The notes under the pieces were generated by a model. It was not told the DNA's origin. It made no database searches and saw nothing but the letters and a program-made list of their open reading frames with translations. The position numbers were made by a program, and so were the translations under genes. This document shows positions 25,337-34,381 of a stretch of DNA of 64,000 nt, in pieces. Source of the DNA: Nonomuraea maritima (GTDB lineage: Bacteria > Actinomycetota > Actinomycetes > Streptosporangiales > Streptosporangiaceae); the NCBI RefSeq assembly GCF_900100395.1, contig NZ_FNFB01000001.1, positions 434,001 to 498,000 of the forward strand, in the 5' to 3' direction. Within the stretch, counting starts at the first letter, position 1, and every line of letters begins with the position of its first letter.

Positions 25337-26826
25337 CAGCCCACGACCACGCCGAAGGCGACCATGCTGTAGAAGAGCATGCCCAGGTAGAACACCGCGC
25401 CGAACCCGATGATCGCGTTGCTCCACCACTTCGGCCTGATCGGCTTGGGCAGCATGCGGTTGTTCACCAGCAGCAGGGTCACGCAGTACGCGCCCATCGC
25501 GAACGTCGACAGGAACGCGAGCGTGTCCAGGATCGACGCCGGCCCGTCAGCCGGTCCGAAGAGCAGGATCAGGATGCCGAAGGCGATCACTGCCCACAGG
25601 AAGATCGCGTAGAGGCGCGACATACCGAGCTTCTTCGCCCCCGGGACGAAGTTGAACGTCATGTCCGCCTGACCGCGGGAGAACGAGTCGAACAGGCCCA
25701 GCGTCGCGTTCAGGCCGATCAGCGCGATGAACCCGAGGAACACCACCCCGAGCACCGAGCTGCCCGCCGAGGAGACGGCGTTGGACATCGCGGTCAGCGC
25801 CGCCTCCTGGTCGTCCGCGAGAAGCGCCTCGCGCACGCCCGGGTTCAGTCGTGCGGCGGACTGCGCGATCACCGTGAAGGAGATCGTGACCAGCATCGTG
25901 ATGCCCCAGAAGAGCAGGAGGGCGTCGAAGGTGACCCAGCGCCGCCAGCCCTTCCACTTCGCCATCTCGGCCGGGTCCTCGGTGTCGAACATGAAGCCCC
26001 GGTTCGGCATCTCCTCTTCCTCGCCGGCGTGCCGCAGGCCGCGCACCTTGGGGATGTGCGCGCCCATGCCGGCCCCGGAGTCACGCAGGTGCAGCGTGTA
26101 CCACATCTGCTGCATGCCCGAAGGACCGGCGAACGCACAGGCGCCGACGATGACGGGGAACCAGGCGGCCGTCATGGCCTCGTCCGGCAGGTAGCCGACC
26201 GCGAACATGCCGCTGATCGTGCTGACCACGTCCGACCACTGACCGACCATGGCCGCGACGATGGCGGTGCCGAGCACGAGCGCCCCGATGAGCAGCGAGA
26301 GCACGTTCTCGAGCAGGTTGTAGATGACCTTCGCCAGAGTGAAGACCACGCCGACGAGGAGCAGACCGCAGATCGCTGTGATCATCCACGGTATTCCGGT
26401 GATCTGTTCCAGTGCCGCCGCGCCGGCCGAGAGGTGTCCCGGCCAGATGTAGACGGCGATCGCCACGATGAAGAAGAACCACATCAGCGGCTTGAAGACC
26501 CTGGCGGCGCCGGTGAAGATGCTCTCGCCGGTGGCCATGGCGTAGCGGGCCATCTCCAGCATGACCACGGCCTGGAGCGTGACGCCGACCAGGAACAGCC
26601 ATCTGATCTCAGGGCCGAACAGCAGCACCAGGCGCGGCCACATGTACGACTCGCCCATGCCCACGCCGAGTGCGACGAGGAAGACCGTCGGCCCGAGCAG
26701 GTGCACCGAGGGAGGCGCATCGGGGAGCTTCCTGATGGGCATCGGCTCGAGCCGGCCCGCTTTCCATACTCGTCCATCTTCGACCGGCGGCGTGGCCGTC
26801 GCCGGCGGGGTGTTCGATGTGTCCAC
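25336..26826 (-). CDS. Nramp-fold transporter lacking the canonical metal site
   Basis: 496 residues with 11-12 membrane helices in the Nramp (APC/LeuT-fold) pattern. The first helix starts HLLGPTVFLVALGVG. The metal-binding DPGN of true Nramp Mn/Fe importers is replaced by GESY (residues 58-61). The helix-6 motif with Met and His reads GACAFAGPSGMQQMW (residues 227-241), so the known metal ligands are gone. A cytosolic insert (GAHIPKVRGLRHAGEEEEMPNRGFMFDTE) follows. GTG 26826 has AGGAGG 7 nt upstream. It lies 80 nt after the acyl-CoA ligase in the oxc-frc operon, so an organic substrate such as oxalate, or a metal chelate, is plausible but unproven. Confidence 0.78.
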   Translation of the reverse strand: MDTSNTPPATATPPVEDGRVWKAGRLEPMPIRKLPDAPPSVHLLGPTVFLVALGVGMGESYMWPRLVLLFGPEIRWLFLVGVTLQAVVMLEMARYAMATGESIFTGAARVFKPLMWFFFIVAIAVYIWPGHLSAGAAALEQITGIPWMITAICGLLLVGVVFTLAKVIYNLLENVLSLLIGALVLGTAIVAAMVGQWSDVVSTISGMFAVGYLPDEAMTAAWFPVIVGACAFAGPSGMQQMWYTLHLRDSGAGMGAHIPKVRGLRHAGEEEEMPNRGFMFDTEDPAEMAKWKGWRRWVTFDALLLFWGITMLVTISFTVIAQSAARLNPGVREALLADDQEAALTAMSNAVSSAGSSVLGVVFLGFIALIGLNATLGLFDSFSRGQADMTFNFVPGAKKLGMSRLYAIFLWAVIAFGILILLFGPADGPASILDTLAFLSTFAMGAYCVTLLLVNNRMLPKPIRPKWWSNAIIGFGAVFYLGMLFYSMVAFGVVVG

Positions 26827-26906
26827 CTACGGACCTCCTGGGGGGTGTGTTGCCTTACCTTTGCGCCCCGAATTGCCCCCTCGCCTGATGCTGCTGCGCT
26901 CGGCTC

Positions 26907-29024
26907 TTAGCTCAGCAGACCGGCCGCCCTGGCCCAGCGGTACTTAGCGCCGAGGACCGCCACGGGCTTCTCTGTCGTGTACGGGTACGCGACCACGCCA
27001 TGCTCGAACAGGTACTCGCATGCCTCCTCAACCTCGGTGTCGCCGGCGAGGGACGCCACGACCGGCTTGACATTGCCCTTCGCTCGCTCCTCTTCCACCA
27101 CGCGGGCGATGAGTTCGGCGAAGACCATCGGCGGCGTCACGATCGTGTGCCAGTAGCCGAGGACCAGCGCGTGGATGCGCTCGTCCGTCAGGCCGAGGCG
27201 GACCGTGTTCTCGTAGGTCGAGGGGGGTTCGCCGCCGGTGATGTCGATGGGATTGCCCGCCGCCCCGAACGGCGGGATGTAGGCGCGGAATGCCTTGTCC
27301 AGGTCCTCGGGGATGTCCATGAGGGTCAGACCGGCGTCCACGATGGCGTCCGACAGCAGCACGCCCGAGCCGCCGGCGCCGGTGATGATGACGACGTTCT
27401 CGCCCTTGGGGGCGGGCAGGATGGGCAGCGCGCGGGCGTACTCGAGCATGTCGTTCAGGCCGGGCGCGCGGACCACGCCGGCCTGGCGGAGGATGTCGTC
27501 GTACACCTTGTCGTCGCCGGCGAGGGCGCCGGTGTGCGAGCCGGCCGCGCGGGCGCCCATGGCGGTGCGGCCCGCCTTGAGGACGATGACCGGCTTCTCC
27601 TTGACGACCCGCTGGGCGGCCTCGACGAAGCCGCGCCCGTCCTTGAGGTCCTCCAGGTGCATGGCCACGGCCTTGGTGTTCTCGTCCTGCTCGAAGAAGG
27701 TGAGCAGGTCGTCCTCGTCCACGTCGGCCTTGTTGCCGACGCCGACGATGGCCGAGACGCCCATCTTCGTCGTACGGCTGAAGCCCAGGATGGCCATGCC
27801 GATGCCGCCGCTCTGCGAGGTCAGCGCCACGCTGCCCTTGACGTCGTACGGGGTGCAGAACGTCGCGCAGAGGTTCTCGGGCGTGTAGTAGTAGCCGTAG
27901 ATGTTCGGGCCGAGCATGCGCACGCCGTGCCGCCTGGCGATCTCGACGATCTCCTGCTGGCCCTCGACGTTGCCGGTCTCGGCGAAGCCCGACGGGATCA
28001 TGACCGCGCCTGCCACGCCCTTCGCGCCGACCTCCTCCAGCGCGGACGCCACGAACTTGGCGGGGATCGCGAACACGGCCACGTCGACGTCACCGGGCAC
28101 GTCGGAGACGCTCTTGTACGCCTTCAGTCCCAGGATCTCGTCGGCCTTGGGGTTGATCGGGAAGATCTGGCCCCGGTAGCCGCCGTTGATCAGGTTCTTC
28201 ATGACCGAGTTGCCGATCTTGCCGTCCTCGGCCGAGGCGCCGATGACGGCGACCGAGCGCGGCTTGAAGATCCGGGTCATCTGCCGGAGGATCTCCTCCC
28301 GCGACAGCCGGCTGACCTCGGCGGGCTTGTCGCCGATGAGGATGCGGACGTCGGCCGCGACGGCCCCGTTCGCGTCGGCGAAGACCGGGTTGAGGTCGAC
28401 CTCGGTGATCTCGGGGTAGTCGGTGACGAGCCTGCCGACGCGCTCGATGATCGACGCTAAGGCCTCCCGGTCGGCCGGTTCGGCCCCGCGTGCCCCGCGA
28501 AGAACTTCCGCCGCTTTGATGTCGTCCAGCATCGCCAGAGCATCATTACCCGAAACCGGGGCAAGCCGGAAGGTCACGTCCTTCAGAACCTCGACGAGAA
28601 CGCCGCCGAGACCGAAGGCGATCACCTTGCCGAACGTCGGGTCGGTGACGGCTCCGATGATGACCTCGTGCCCGCCGCCGACCAGCTGCTGCACCTGTAC
28701 GCCGTCGATCTTGGCGTCGGCGTTGTAGGCGCGGGCGTTGGCCAGGATGGTCTCGTAGCCGTCGCGCACCTCCTCGGCCGTCTTCAGGCCGACCAGCACG
28801 CCGCCGGCGTCGGTCTTGTGCAGGATGTCCGGTGAGACGATCTTCAGGACGACCGGGAGCCCGATCTTCTCGGCGAGCTCCACCGCCTCGGCGGCCGAGG
28901 TGGCGAGACCTTCGCCCGGGGTCGCGATGCCGTACTCCTCGCACAGCAGCCGGCCCTCGGGGGCGGTCAGGGCCGTGCGGCCTTCCGCGAGCGCCTTGTC
29001 GATGACTTCCCTGACAGTGCTCAC
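26907..29024 (-). CDS. Acyl-CoA ligase (NDP-forming), fused beta-alpha type
   Basis: 705 residues. Order: ATP-grasp beta domain (residues 1-235, with PVVLKIVSPDILHKTDAGGV), CoA-binding Rossmann domain (VAVIGASAEDGKIGNSVMKNL near residue 255), then the succinyl-CoA ligase-like alpha domain with the phosphorylated His497 in AGSHTGALAG. Makes acyl-CoA from acid, CoA and ATP, or the reverse with ATP gain. Starts (GTG) directly at the end of frc with no gap. Two inferences fit: activation of oxalate to prime the Frc cycle, or recovery of ATP from formyl-CoA. Annotation as acetate-CoA ligase would be a default, not evidence. Confidence 0.88.
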   Translation of the reverse strand: MSTVREVIDKALAEGRTALTAPEGRLLCEEYGIATPGEGLATSAAEAVELAEKIGLPVVLKIVSPDILHKTDAGGVLVGLKTAEEVRDGYETILANARAYNADAKIDGVQVQQLVGGGHEVIIGAVTDPTFGKVIAFGLGGVLVEVLKDVTFRLAPVSGNDALAMLDDIKAAEVLRGARGAEPADREALASIIERVGRLVTDYPEITEVDLNPVFADANGAVAADVRILIGDKPAEVSRLSREEILRQMTRIFKPRSVAVIGASAEDGKIGNSVMKNLINGGYRGQIFPINPKADEILGLKAYKSVSDVPGDVDVAVFAIPAKFVASALEEVGAKGVAGAVMIPSGFAETGNVEGQQEIVEIARRHGVRMLGPNIYGYYYTPENLCATFCTPYDVKGSVALTSQSGGIGMAILGFSRTTKMGVSAIVGVGNKADVDEDDLLTFFEQDENTKAVAMHLEDLKDGRGFVEAAQRVVKEKPVIVLKAGRTAMGARAAGSHTGALAGDDKVYDDILRQAGVVRAPGLNDMLEYARALPILPAPKGENVVIITGAGGSGVLLSDAIVDAGLTLMDIPEDLDKAFRAYIPPFGAAGNPIDITGGEPPSTYENTVRLGLTDERIHALVLGYWHTIVTPPMVFAELIARVVEEERAKGNVKPVVASLAGDTEVEEACEYLFEHGVVAYPYTTEKPVAVLGAKYRWARAAGLLS

Positions 29025-30248
29025 CTAGATGACTCCGTTCGACTTCAGTTCGGCCAGCTCCTCGGCGCTCACGCCGAGCCGGCCGTAGATCTCTTCGTTG
29101 TGCTCGCCGAGCAGCGGCGGGGTGCGCACGTCCACCGGCGAGTCGGACAGCTGCAGCGGGCTGCCCACGGTCACGAACTCCCCGCGCTCGGGGTGGTCGA
29201 CGGTGACGACGATGCCCTCCTCGCGCAGGCTCTCGTCCTCGACCAGCTCCTTGGTGGACAGGATCGGCCCGCAGGGGATGTTCGCCGCGTTGAGCCGGTC
29301 GAGGACCGTCCACTTGTCGTGCTGGATCGTCCACTCCTCGATGAGCTGGAACATCTTGTCCAGCTTCGGCAGCCGCGCCTCCGGCGTCGCCCACTCGGGG
29401 TCCTCGGCCAGCTCGGGGCGGCCGATGATGTCCGAGATGGGCTTCCAGCCGACGGGCTGCACGATGACGTAGACGTAGTCGTTCGGGCCGCCGGGGGCGC
29501 AGCGGACCGCCCAGCCCGGCTGCCCGCCGCCGCTCGCGTTGCCGGAACGGGGCACCTCGTCGCCGAACTGCTCGTTCGGGTACTCGTTGAGCGGCCCGTG
29601 CGACAGCCGCTGCTGGTCGCGCAGCTTCACGCGGCACAGGTTCAGCACGGCGTGCTGCATGGCCACCTGTACGCGCTGGCCGCGCCCGGTGTTGGTGCGC
29701 TGGTAGAGGGCGGCCAGGATGCCGGACAGCGCGTGCACGCCGGTACCCGAGTCGCCGATCTGCGCGCCGGTCGCGAGCGGCGGCCCGTCCTCGAAGCCGG
29801 TGGTGCTCATGGAGCCGCCCATGGCCTGGGCGACCACCTCGTACGCCTTGAACTTGGCGTACTTGCCGGGGCCGAAGCCCTTGATGGAGGCGTAGATGAG
29901 GCGCGGGTTGAGCTCCTGGAGCCGCTCCCACGGGAAGCCCATCCGGTCGACGGCGCCCGGGCCGAAGTTCTCGACGAGGATGTCGGCTTCCTTCACCAGC
30001 TCGGTGAAGATCTCCTTGCCGCGCTCGCTCTTCATGTTGAGGGTGATGCTGCGCTTGTTGCAGTTGAGCATCGTGAAGTAGAGGCTGTCGGCGCCGGGCA
30101 CGTCGCGGAGCTGCTGCCGGGTGATGTCGCCGGTCGGGGCCTCCAGTTTGACCACGTCGGCGCCCAGCCAGGCCAGCAGCTGGGTGCATGACGGGCCCGA
30201 CTGGACATGGGTCATGTCGAGGACGCGAACACCTTCGAGAGCCTTCAT
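29025..30248 (-). CDS. frc: Formyl-CoA:oxalate CoA-transferase
   Basis: 407 residues, class III CoA-transferase. Transfers CoA from formyl-CoA (or succinyl-CoA) to oxalate, giving oxalyl-CoA and formate. Hallmarks match Oxalobacter Frc closely: [32 protein letters not shown], catalytic Asp166 in [30 protein letters not shown], and the glycine loop [11 protein letters not shown] that closes over the active site. This specific loop makes oxalate the expected acceptor rather than another acid. 12 nt after the ThDP lyase gene and 0 nt before the acyl-CoA ligase: one operon. Confidence 0.93.
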   Translation of the reverse strand: MKALEGVRVLDMTHVQSGPSCTQLLAWLGADVVKLEAPTGDITRQQLRDVPGADSLYFTMLNCNKRSITLNMKSERGKEIFTELVKEADILVENFGPGAVDRMGFPWERLQELNPRLIYASIKGFGPGKYAKFKAYEVVAQAMGGSMSTTGFEDGPPLATGAQIGDSGTGVHALSGILAALYQRTNTGRGQRVQVAMQHAVLNLCRVKLRDQQRLSHGPLNEYPNEQFGDEVPRSGNASGGGQPGWAVRCAPGGPNDYVYVIVQPVGWKPISDIIGRPELAEDPEWATPEARLPKLDKMFQLIEEWTIQHDKWTVLDRLNAANIPCGPILSTKELVEDESLREEGIVVTVDHPERGEFVTVGSPLQLSDSPVDVRTPPLLGEHNEEIYGRLGVSAEELAELKSNGVI

Positions 30249-30260
30249 GTCGGGACTCCC

Positions 30261-31934
30261 CTACTTGTACATGGTCTGGTTCATGGTTCCGGGGGCGTAG
30301 ACCTCTGGGTCGACCCAGACGTTGATCAGCGAGGGCTTGCCCGACTCCCGTGCCCGCTCCAGGGCGGGACGGATCTCGGCCGGGTCGCGCACCTCCTCGC
30401 CGTAACCGCCGAGCAGCTTGGCGAACTCGCCGTACCGGATGTCGCCGAGGGTGTTGCCGATGCGGGCGCGGTCCTCGCCGTACTTGGCCGCCTGGCCGTA
30501 GCGGATCTGGTTCATCGACGAGTTGTTGCCGATGACGCCGATGAACGGCAGGTCGAAGCGGACCATCGTCTCGAAGTCCCAGCCGGTGAGGCTGAAGGCG
30601 CCGTCGCCGAAGAGGCAGAGCACCTCCTTGTCGCGACGGGCCTGCTTGGCGGCCATCGCGAAGGCCATGCCGACGCCGAGGGTGCCGAGCGGTCCCGGGT
30701 CCATCCAGTGGCCGGGCGACTTGGGCTGAACGACCTGGCCGGAGAAGGTGACGATGTCGCCGCCGTCGCCGATGTAGATCGTGTCCTCGGTGAGGAACTC
30801 GTTGATCTCGTGGACCAGCCGGTACGGGTCGATGGGCTGGGCGTCGGAGTGCTGGCGGGGCAGACGCTTCTCGTACGCCGCGGTCTCGACCGCGCGCAGC
30901 TCGTCCAGCCACGCCTTGCGCCGGGCCACGCCGTTCTCGATGCGGCCGCTCGCGGCCTGGGCCGCGGCCGAGAGGATGAGGCCGGCGTCGCCGACGATGC
31001 CGAGGTCGATGTCGCGGTTCTTGCCGACCGTGCGGTAGTCGAGGTCGATCTGGACGACCTTGGCCGTCGGCGACAGGCGCTTGCCGTAGCCCATCCGGAA
31101 GTCGAACGGGGTGCCGACGATGATGATGAGGTCGGCCTCGGTGAAGGCGTAGCGGCGGCTGAGCTGGAAGTGGTGCGGGTCTCCCGGCGGGAGGGTGCCG
31201 CGGCCCGAGCCGTTCATGTACGCCGGGATGTTGAGCGCCCGGACGAAGTCGATGGCCGCGTCGGTCGCCCGGCACGTCCATACCTGGCTGCCGAGCAGGA
31301 TCGCCGGCTTCTCGGCGTGCGCGAGCAGGTCCGCGAGCTGCTCGACCGCCTCGGGGTCACCCAGCTGACGGGTGGAGGCGCGGTACTGCCCGGCCTGCGG
31401 GATACGCGCCTTCTCCAGGGGGACCTTCGCGTCGAGCACGTCGCGCGGGATCTCCAGGAACGACGGCCCAGGGGCGCCGTTGTAGCACTCGCGGAAGGCC
31501 ATCGACACGATGTCGGCCACCCGTTCCGTGCTGGGCACCGTGGCCGCGAACTTCGTGATCGGGGTCATCATGTCCACGTGGGGCAGGTCCTGCAGCGAGC
31601 CCATCTTGTGCTGGCTCAGGGCGCCCTGGCCGCCGATCAGCAACATGGGGCTCTCCGCGCGGAAGGCGTTGGCCACGCCGGTCACCGCGTCCGTGGTGCC
31701 AGGACCCGCCGTGACCACCGCGCAGCCGGGCTTGCCGGTGATGCGCGCGTAACCGTCCGCCGCGTGCGCGGCAACCTGCTCGTGACGTACGTCGATGACC
31801 TCGATGCCCTCATCGACGCAACCGTCGTAGATATCGATGATGTGACCACCGCAGAGCGTGTAGATCACATCCACGCCTTCGGCCTTGAGGGCCTTGGCCA
31901 CGAGATGACCGCCAGAGATCGTTTCTGACATCAT
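30261..31934 (-). CDS. ThDP-dependent lyase/decarboxylase in the oxc position (HACL2-like)
   Basis: 557 residues, ThDP enzyme family. ThDP-activating Glu52 in VRHEQVAAHAADGYAR; ThDP/Mg motif LFGDGAFSLTG ending IGNNSSMN. First gene of the oxc-frc operon, so expected to turn oxalyl-CoA into formyl-CoA plus CO2. But it lacks the strongly conserved stretches of classical OXC (GFLNG..NATTNCFP, QQGDYEEMDQ with the Tyr-Glu pair); instead it has LCGGH near residue 28, TAGPGTTDAVTGVANA, SLQDLPHVD and MDPGPLGTLGVG, which match human ILVBL/HACL2-type 2-hydroxyacyl-CoA lyases. Either a non-classical oxalyl-CoA decarboxylase or a 2-hydroxyacyl-CoA lyase releasing formyl-CoA. Two adjacent ATG codons; the second (31931) is better spaced to GGGTGG. 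Confidence 0.85.
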   Translation of the reverse strand: MMSETISGGHLVAKALKAEGVDVIYTLCGGHIIDIYDGCVDEGIEVIDVRHEQVAAHAADGYARITGKPGCAVVTAGPGTTDAVTGVANAFRAESPMLLIGGQGALSQHKMGSLQDLPHVDMMTPITKFAATVPSTERVADIVSMAFRECYNGAPGPSFLEIPRDVLDAKVPLEKARIPQAGQYRASTRQLGDPEAVEQLADLLAHAEKPAILLGSQVWTCRATDAAIDFVRALNIPAYMNGSGRGTLPPGDPHHFQLSRRYAFTEADLIIIVGTPFDFRMGYGKRLSPTAKVVQIDLDYRTVGKNRDIDLGIVGDAGLILSAAAQAASGRIENGVARRKAWLDELRAVETAAYEKRLPRQHSDAQPIDPYRLVHEINEFLTEDTIYIGDGGDIVTFSGQVVQPKSPGHWMDPGPLGTLGVGMAFAMAAKQARRDKEVLCLFGDGAFSLTGWDFETMVRFDLPFIGVIGNNSSMNQIRYGQAAKYGEDRARIGNTLGDIRYGEFAKLLGGYGEEVRDPAEIRPALERARESGKPSLINVWVDPEVYAPGTMNQTMYK

Positions 31935-31960
31935 GCCACCCTTTCCCGGCGACTGTCTTC

Positions 31961-31990
31961 CGCATACTGCATACCGTATGAACGCAATGC
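31961..31990. promoter_or_regulatory. Island operator 3, upstream of the oxc-frc operon
   Basis: Two overlapping sites: CATACTGCATA (31963-31973) and the perfect core CATACCGTATG (31970-31980). Located 27-47 nt before the first start codon of the operon and close to the end of convergent-side moeA (stop 31998). Confidence 0.75.
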
Positions 31991-31997
31991 TTACTCC

Positions 31998-33278
31998 TCA
32001 CTGAACGGACTGTCCAGCCCCCTGGGGCAACTCGATGAGCTCCACCTGGCCACCCGACCACCCCGGCGGGACGACCGCCAGCGCGTCGGCCAGGGCCGCT
32101 CCCCAGAGGGATCCGGGCCGGTCGTGCCCCACGGGAACCGCTCCCCTGCCCGACCGCCGCACCGGCACCAGGCGGGTGTCGTGCGGGTGGGGACGTACGA
32201 CGCCGGCCAGGGCGCTCGTCCCGTGGGCGGTGGCCCCGCCGGTCAGCGCCCGCAGGATCGGGACGAGCAGCGTGAGCGACGCGGACAGGGCGGCGAAGGG
32301 GTTGCCAGGAAGGCCCACGAGCAGCGGGCCGCCGGGCAGACGGGCGAGGAGTTGCGGGTGGCCGGGCCGTACGGCCACCCCGTCGACCAGCACCTCGGCG
32401 CCGATCTCGGCGACCACCGCGCGCAGGTGATCGGCGGGACCCCTGGACGAGGCCCCGCACACCACGACGACCCCGGCCTCCGAGACGGGATCGACGAGAC
32501 GGCCGTGCACGGACCCGCGCGCGCCCCCGCGGCCGCGCTCGGCGGCGCGCGGGGCGCGGGCGTCCGCTTCGCCGTCGAGGGCGGCGAACAGGGCCTCTGG
32601 CCCGTCGGCGAGCCGGGTCGTGGTTGTGACCCGGCCGCCGGCCCACGCCACCAGCCCGGGAAGGAACGGGCCGATGGCGTCGCGCACCCGACCGGGCCCG
32701 GGGATCCCGCGGTCCACCACCTCGTCGCCGGTGACCACCACGGCCACCTTGGGGCGGGGGCGGACGAGGAGTTCGTCGTGACCGAGCGCGGCGGCCAGGC
32801 CGAGCGCGACGGGGGTCACGACCGTGCCGGGAGACAGCACGACGGCGCCCTCGGCGACGTCCTCGCCGCGCCGCCGGATGTGCTTGCCCGGCTCGGGGTC
32901 GCCCGCGACCCGCACACCGTCGGCGTCCGCGAGCTCGTACGGAAGCACCGACTCCGCGCCCTCGGGCACGGGCGCGCCCGTGGCCACCTCCACCGCCTCG
33001 CCAGGAGCCGGCGCCGCCCCGTACGGAGCCCCTCCGGCCAGTACGCGCCCGGCGATCCGCCACGGGCCGGGACCCGCCACCGCGTAGCCGTCCATGGCGG
33101 AGACGTCCACGCCGGGCACCGCCACCAAGGCCCGCAGTGGAGCGGCGAGGCGGCAGCCGAGGGCCTCGGACAGCGGCTGCCACGCCGGCGCGGGCGGGCT
33201 CGCCGCCTGCGCCGCGACCGCGCGCGCCGACGCCCACGGCATTGCTCCGACCACTGCCGCATGGCGCAGAACGGTCAC
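31998..33278 (-). CDS. moeA: Molybdopterin molybdenumtransferase, MoeA-like
   Basis: About 426 residues. Inserts molybdate into adenylylated molybdopterin. MoeA signatures: VDVSAMDGYAVAG near residue 57, VATGAPVPEGAESVLPYE, VAVVVTGDEVVDRGIPGPG, and the GLPGNPFAAL motif near the C-terminus. Start GTG 33278 is chosen because AAGGAG lies 7 nt upstream; longer readings run into the operator. An island operator (33304-33324) covers its promoter, so cofactor supply is apparently co-induced with oxalate genes, fitting a need for Mo-formate dehydrogenase. Confidence 0.88.
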   Translation of the reverse strand: MTVLRHAAVVGAMPWASARAVAAQAASPPAPAWQPLSEALGCRLAAPLRALVAVPGVDVSAMDGYAVAGPGPWRIAGRVLAGGAPYGAAPAPGEAVEVATGAPVPEGAESVLPYELADADGVRVAGDPEPGKHIRRRGEDVAEGAVVLSPGTVVTPVALGLAAALGHDELLVRPRPKVAVVVTGDEVVDRGIPGPGRVRDAIGPFLPGLVAWAGGRVTTTTRLADGPEALFAALDGEADARAPRAAERGRGGARGSVHGRLVDPVSEAGVVVVCGASSRGPADHLRAVVAEIGAEVLVDGVAVRPGHPQLLARLPGGPLLVGLPGNPFAALSASLTLLVPILRALTGGATAHGTSALAGVVRPHPHDTRLVPVRRSGRGAVPVGHDRPGSLWGAALADALAVVPPGWSGGQVELIELPQGAGQSVQ

Positions 33279-33303
33279 AGGCACACTCCTTGACCCGACT
33301 TTT

Positions 33304-33324
33304 TCCATACTGTATACCGAATAC
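33304..33324. promoter_or_regulatory. Island operator 4, moeA/panE-like divergent promoter
   Basis: CCATACTGTATACCGAATAC: CATACTGTATA (33306-33316) overlaps GTATACCGAATAC (33312-33324). Sits 26 nt from moeA and 75 nt from the divergent PanE-like gene, so could serve both. Confidence 0.7.
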
Positions 33325-33398
33325 ACGGTGGGCCGCATCTAGCGGCCCATTGCCGTAACGGGCCCGTTCAACCCTCCGACGCGAGAACGGAGCGCAGC

Positions 33399-34376
33399 AT
33401 GAAGGTGGCTGTTCTTGGCGCCGGCGCCATCGGCGCATACGTGGGGGCCGCCCTCCACAGGGCGGGAGTCGAGGTGCATCTCATCGCGAGAGGTGCGCAT
33501 CTCGATGCAATACGCCGCGCAGGTGTCCGGGTGCTTAGCCCCAGGGGCGACTTCACCGCCCATCCACATGCCACCGACGACCCGACCGAGGTCGGTCCGG
33601 TGGACCACGTCTTCCTGGGCCTCAAGGCGAACAGTTACGCCGCCGCGGGCCCCATGATCAGGCCGCTTCTCCACGAGACCACGAGCATCATCGCCGCACA
33701 GAACGGCATCCCGTGGTGGTACTTCCACGGGCTCAAGGGACCCTACGAGGGCTACCGCATCGAGAGCGTGGACCCCGAAGGCTCGGTGACGGCGTCACTG
33801 CCGCTGCACCGCGCCGTCGGATGCGTCGTCTACGCCGCGACCGAGATCGAGGAACCTGGCGTGATCCGCCACCTCGAAGGCACCCGCTTCTCCATCGGCG
33901 AGCCCAGAGGCGAGCTGACGGAACGTTGTGCCTCCTTCAGCGAGGCCGCCGTCGCGGGCGGCCTGAAGTGCCCGGTGGAGACCGACCTCCGCCGGGACAT
34001 CTGGATCAAACTCATGGGCAACATCGCCTTCAACCCCATCAGCGCCCTCGCCCGGGCCACCATGGCGGGCATCTGCCGCCACGACGGCGCCCGCGGGCTG
34101 GTCGTCGCCATGATGGAGGAAACCGTCGAAGTCGCCCGGCGCGTGGGCTGCGACCCGGGCATCTCCATCGAACGCCGCATCCGGGGGGCCGAGCGGGCGG
34201 GCGAGCACAAGACGTCCACACTCCAGGACGTCGAGAAGGGCAAGCCGCTGGAGCTCGACGTCCTCCTGGCGGCCGTGGTTGAGCTGGCCGACCTCACCGG
34301 CGCCGACGTCCCGACGCTGCGTGCGATCCACGCGGTGAGCGACCTGCTGAACGAAAGTCTTGTACGTGCGAGTTAG
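33399..34376 (+). CDS. PanE/ApbA-like reductase, candidate oxalyl-CoA reductase
   Basis: 325 residues, ketopantoate-reductase family. N-terminal NADP motif VLGAGAIGAYVGAAL, Lys in FLGLKANSY near residue 77, and the C-terminal catalytic segment IWIKLMGNIAFNPISAL. Family default is ketopantoate to pantoate, but in Methylorubrum extorquens the homologue PanE2 is an oxalyl-CoA reductase forming glyoxylate. Placement between moeA, fdhD and the oxc-frc operon and a nearby island operator support that role, which would link oxalyl-CoA to the gcl operon. ATG 33399 has GGAG upstream. Oxalyl-CoA activity is inference. Confidence 0.8.
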   Translation: MKVAVLGAGAIGAYVGAALHRAGVEVHLIARGAHLDAIRRAGVRVLSPRGDFTAHPHATDDPTEVGPVDHVFLGLKANSYAAAGPMIRPLLHETTSIIAAQNGIPWWYFHGLKGPYEGYRIESVDPEGSVTASLPLHRAVGCVVYAATEIEEPGVIRHLEGTRFSIGEPRGELTERCASFSEAAVAGGLKCPVETDLRRDIWIKLMGNIAFNPISALARATMAGICRHDGARGLVVAMMEETVEVARRVGCDPGISIERRIRGAERAGEHKTSTLQDVEKGKPLELDVLLAAVVELADLTGADVPTLRAIHAVSDLLNESLVRAS

Positions 34377-34381
34377 CGCGG

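Noticed and set aside
26757..26780. TTTCCATACTCGTCCATC resembling half of the island operator near the Nramp-fold start
   Set aside because: Only one half-site, inside the coding sequence, with no palindrome; the gene is better explained as part of the oxc-frc operon.
28546..31281. 911-codon minus-strand frame over frc and the ThDP lyase
   Set aside because: It is a GC-rich shadow (Arg/Gly/Ala/Pro-rich) in a frame different from the clearly conserved enzymes.
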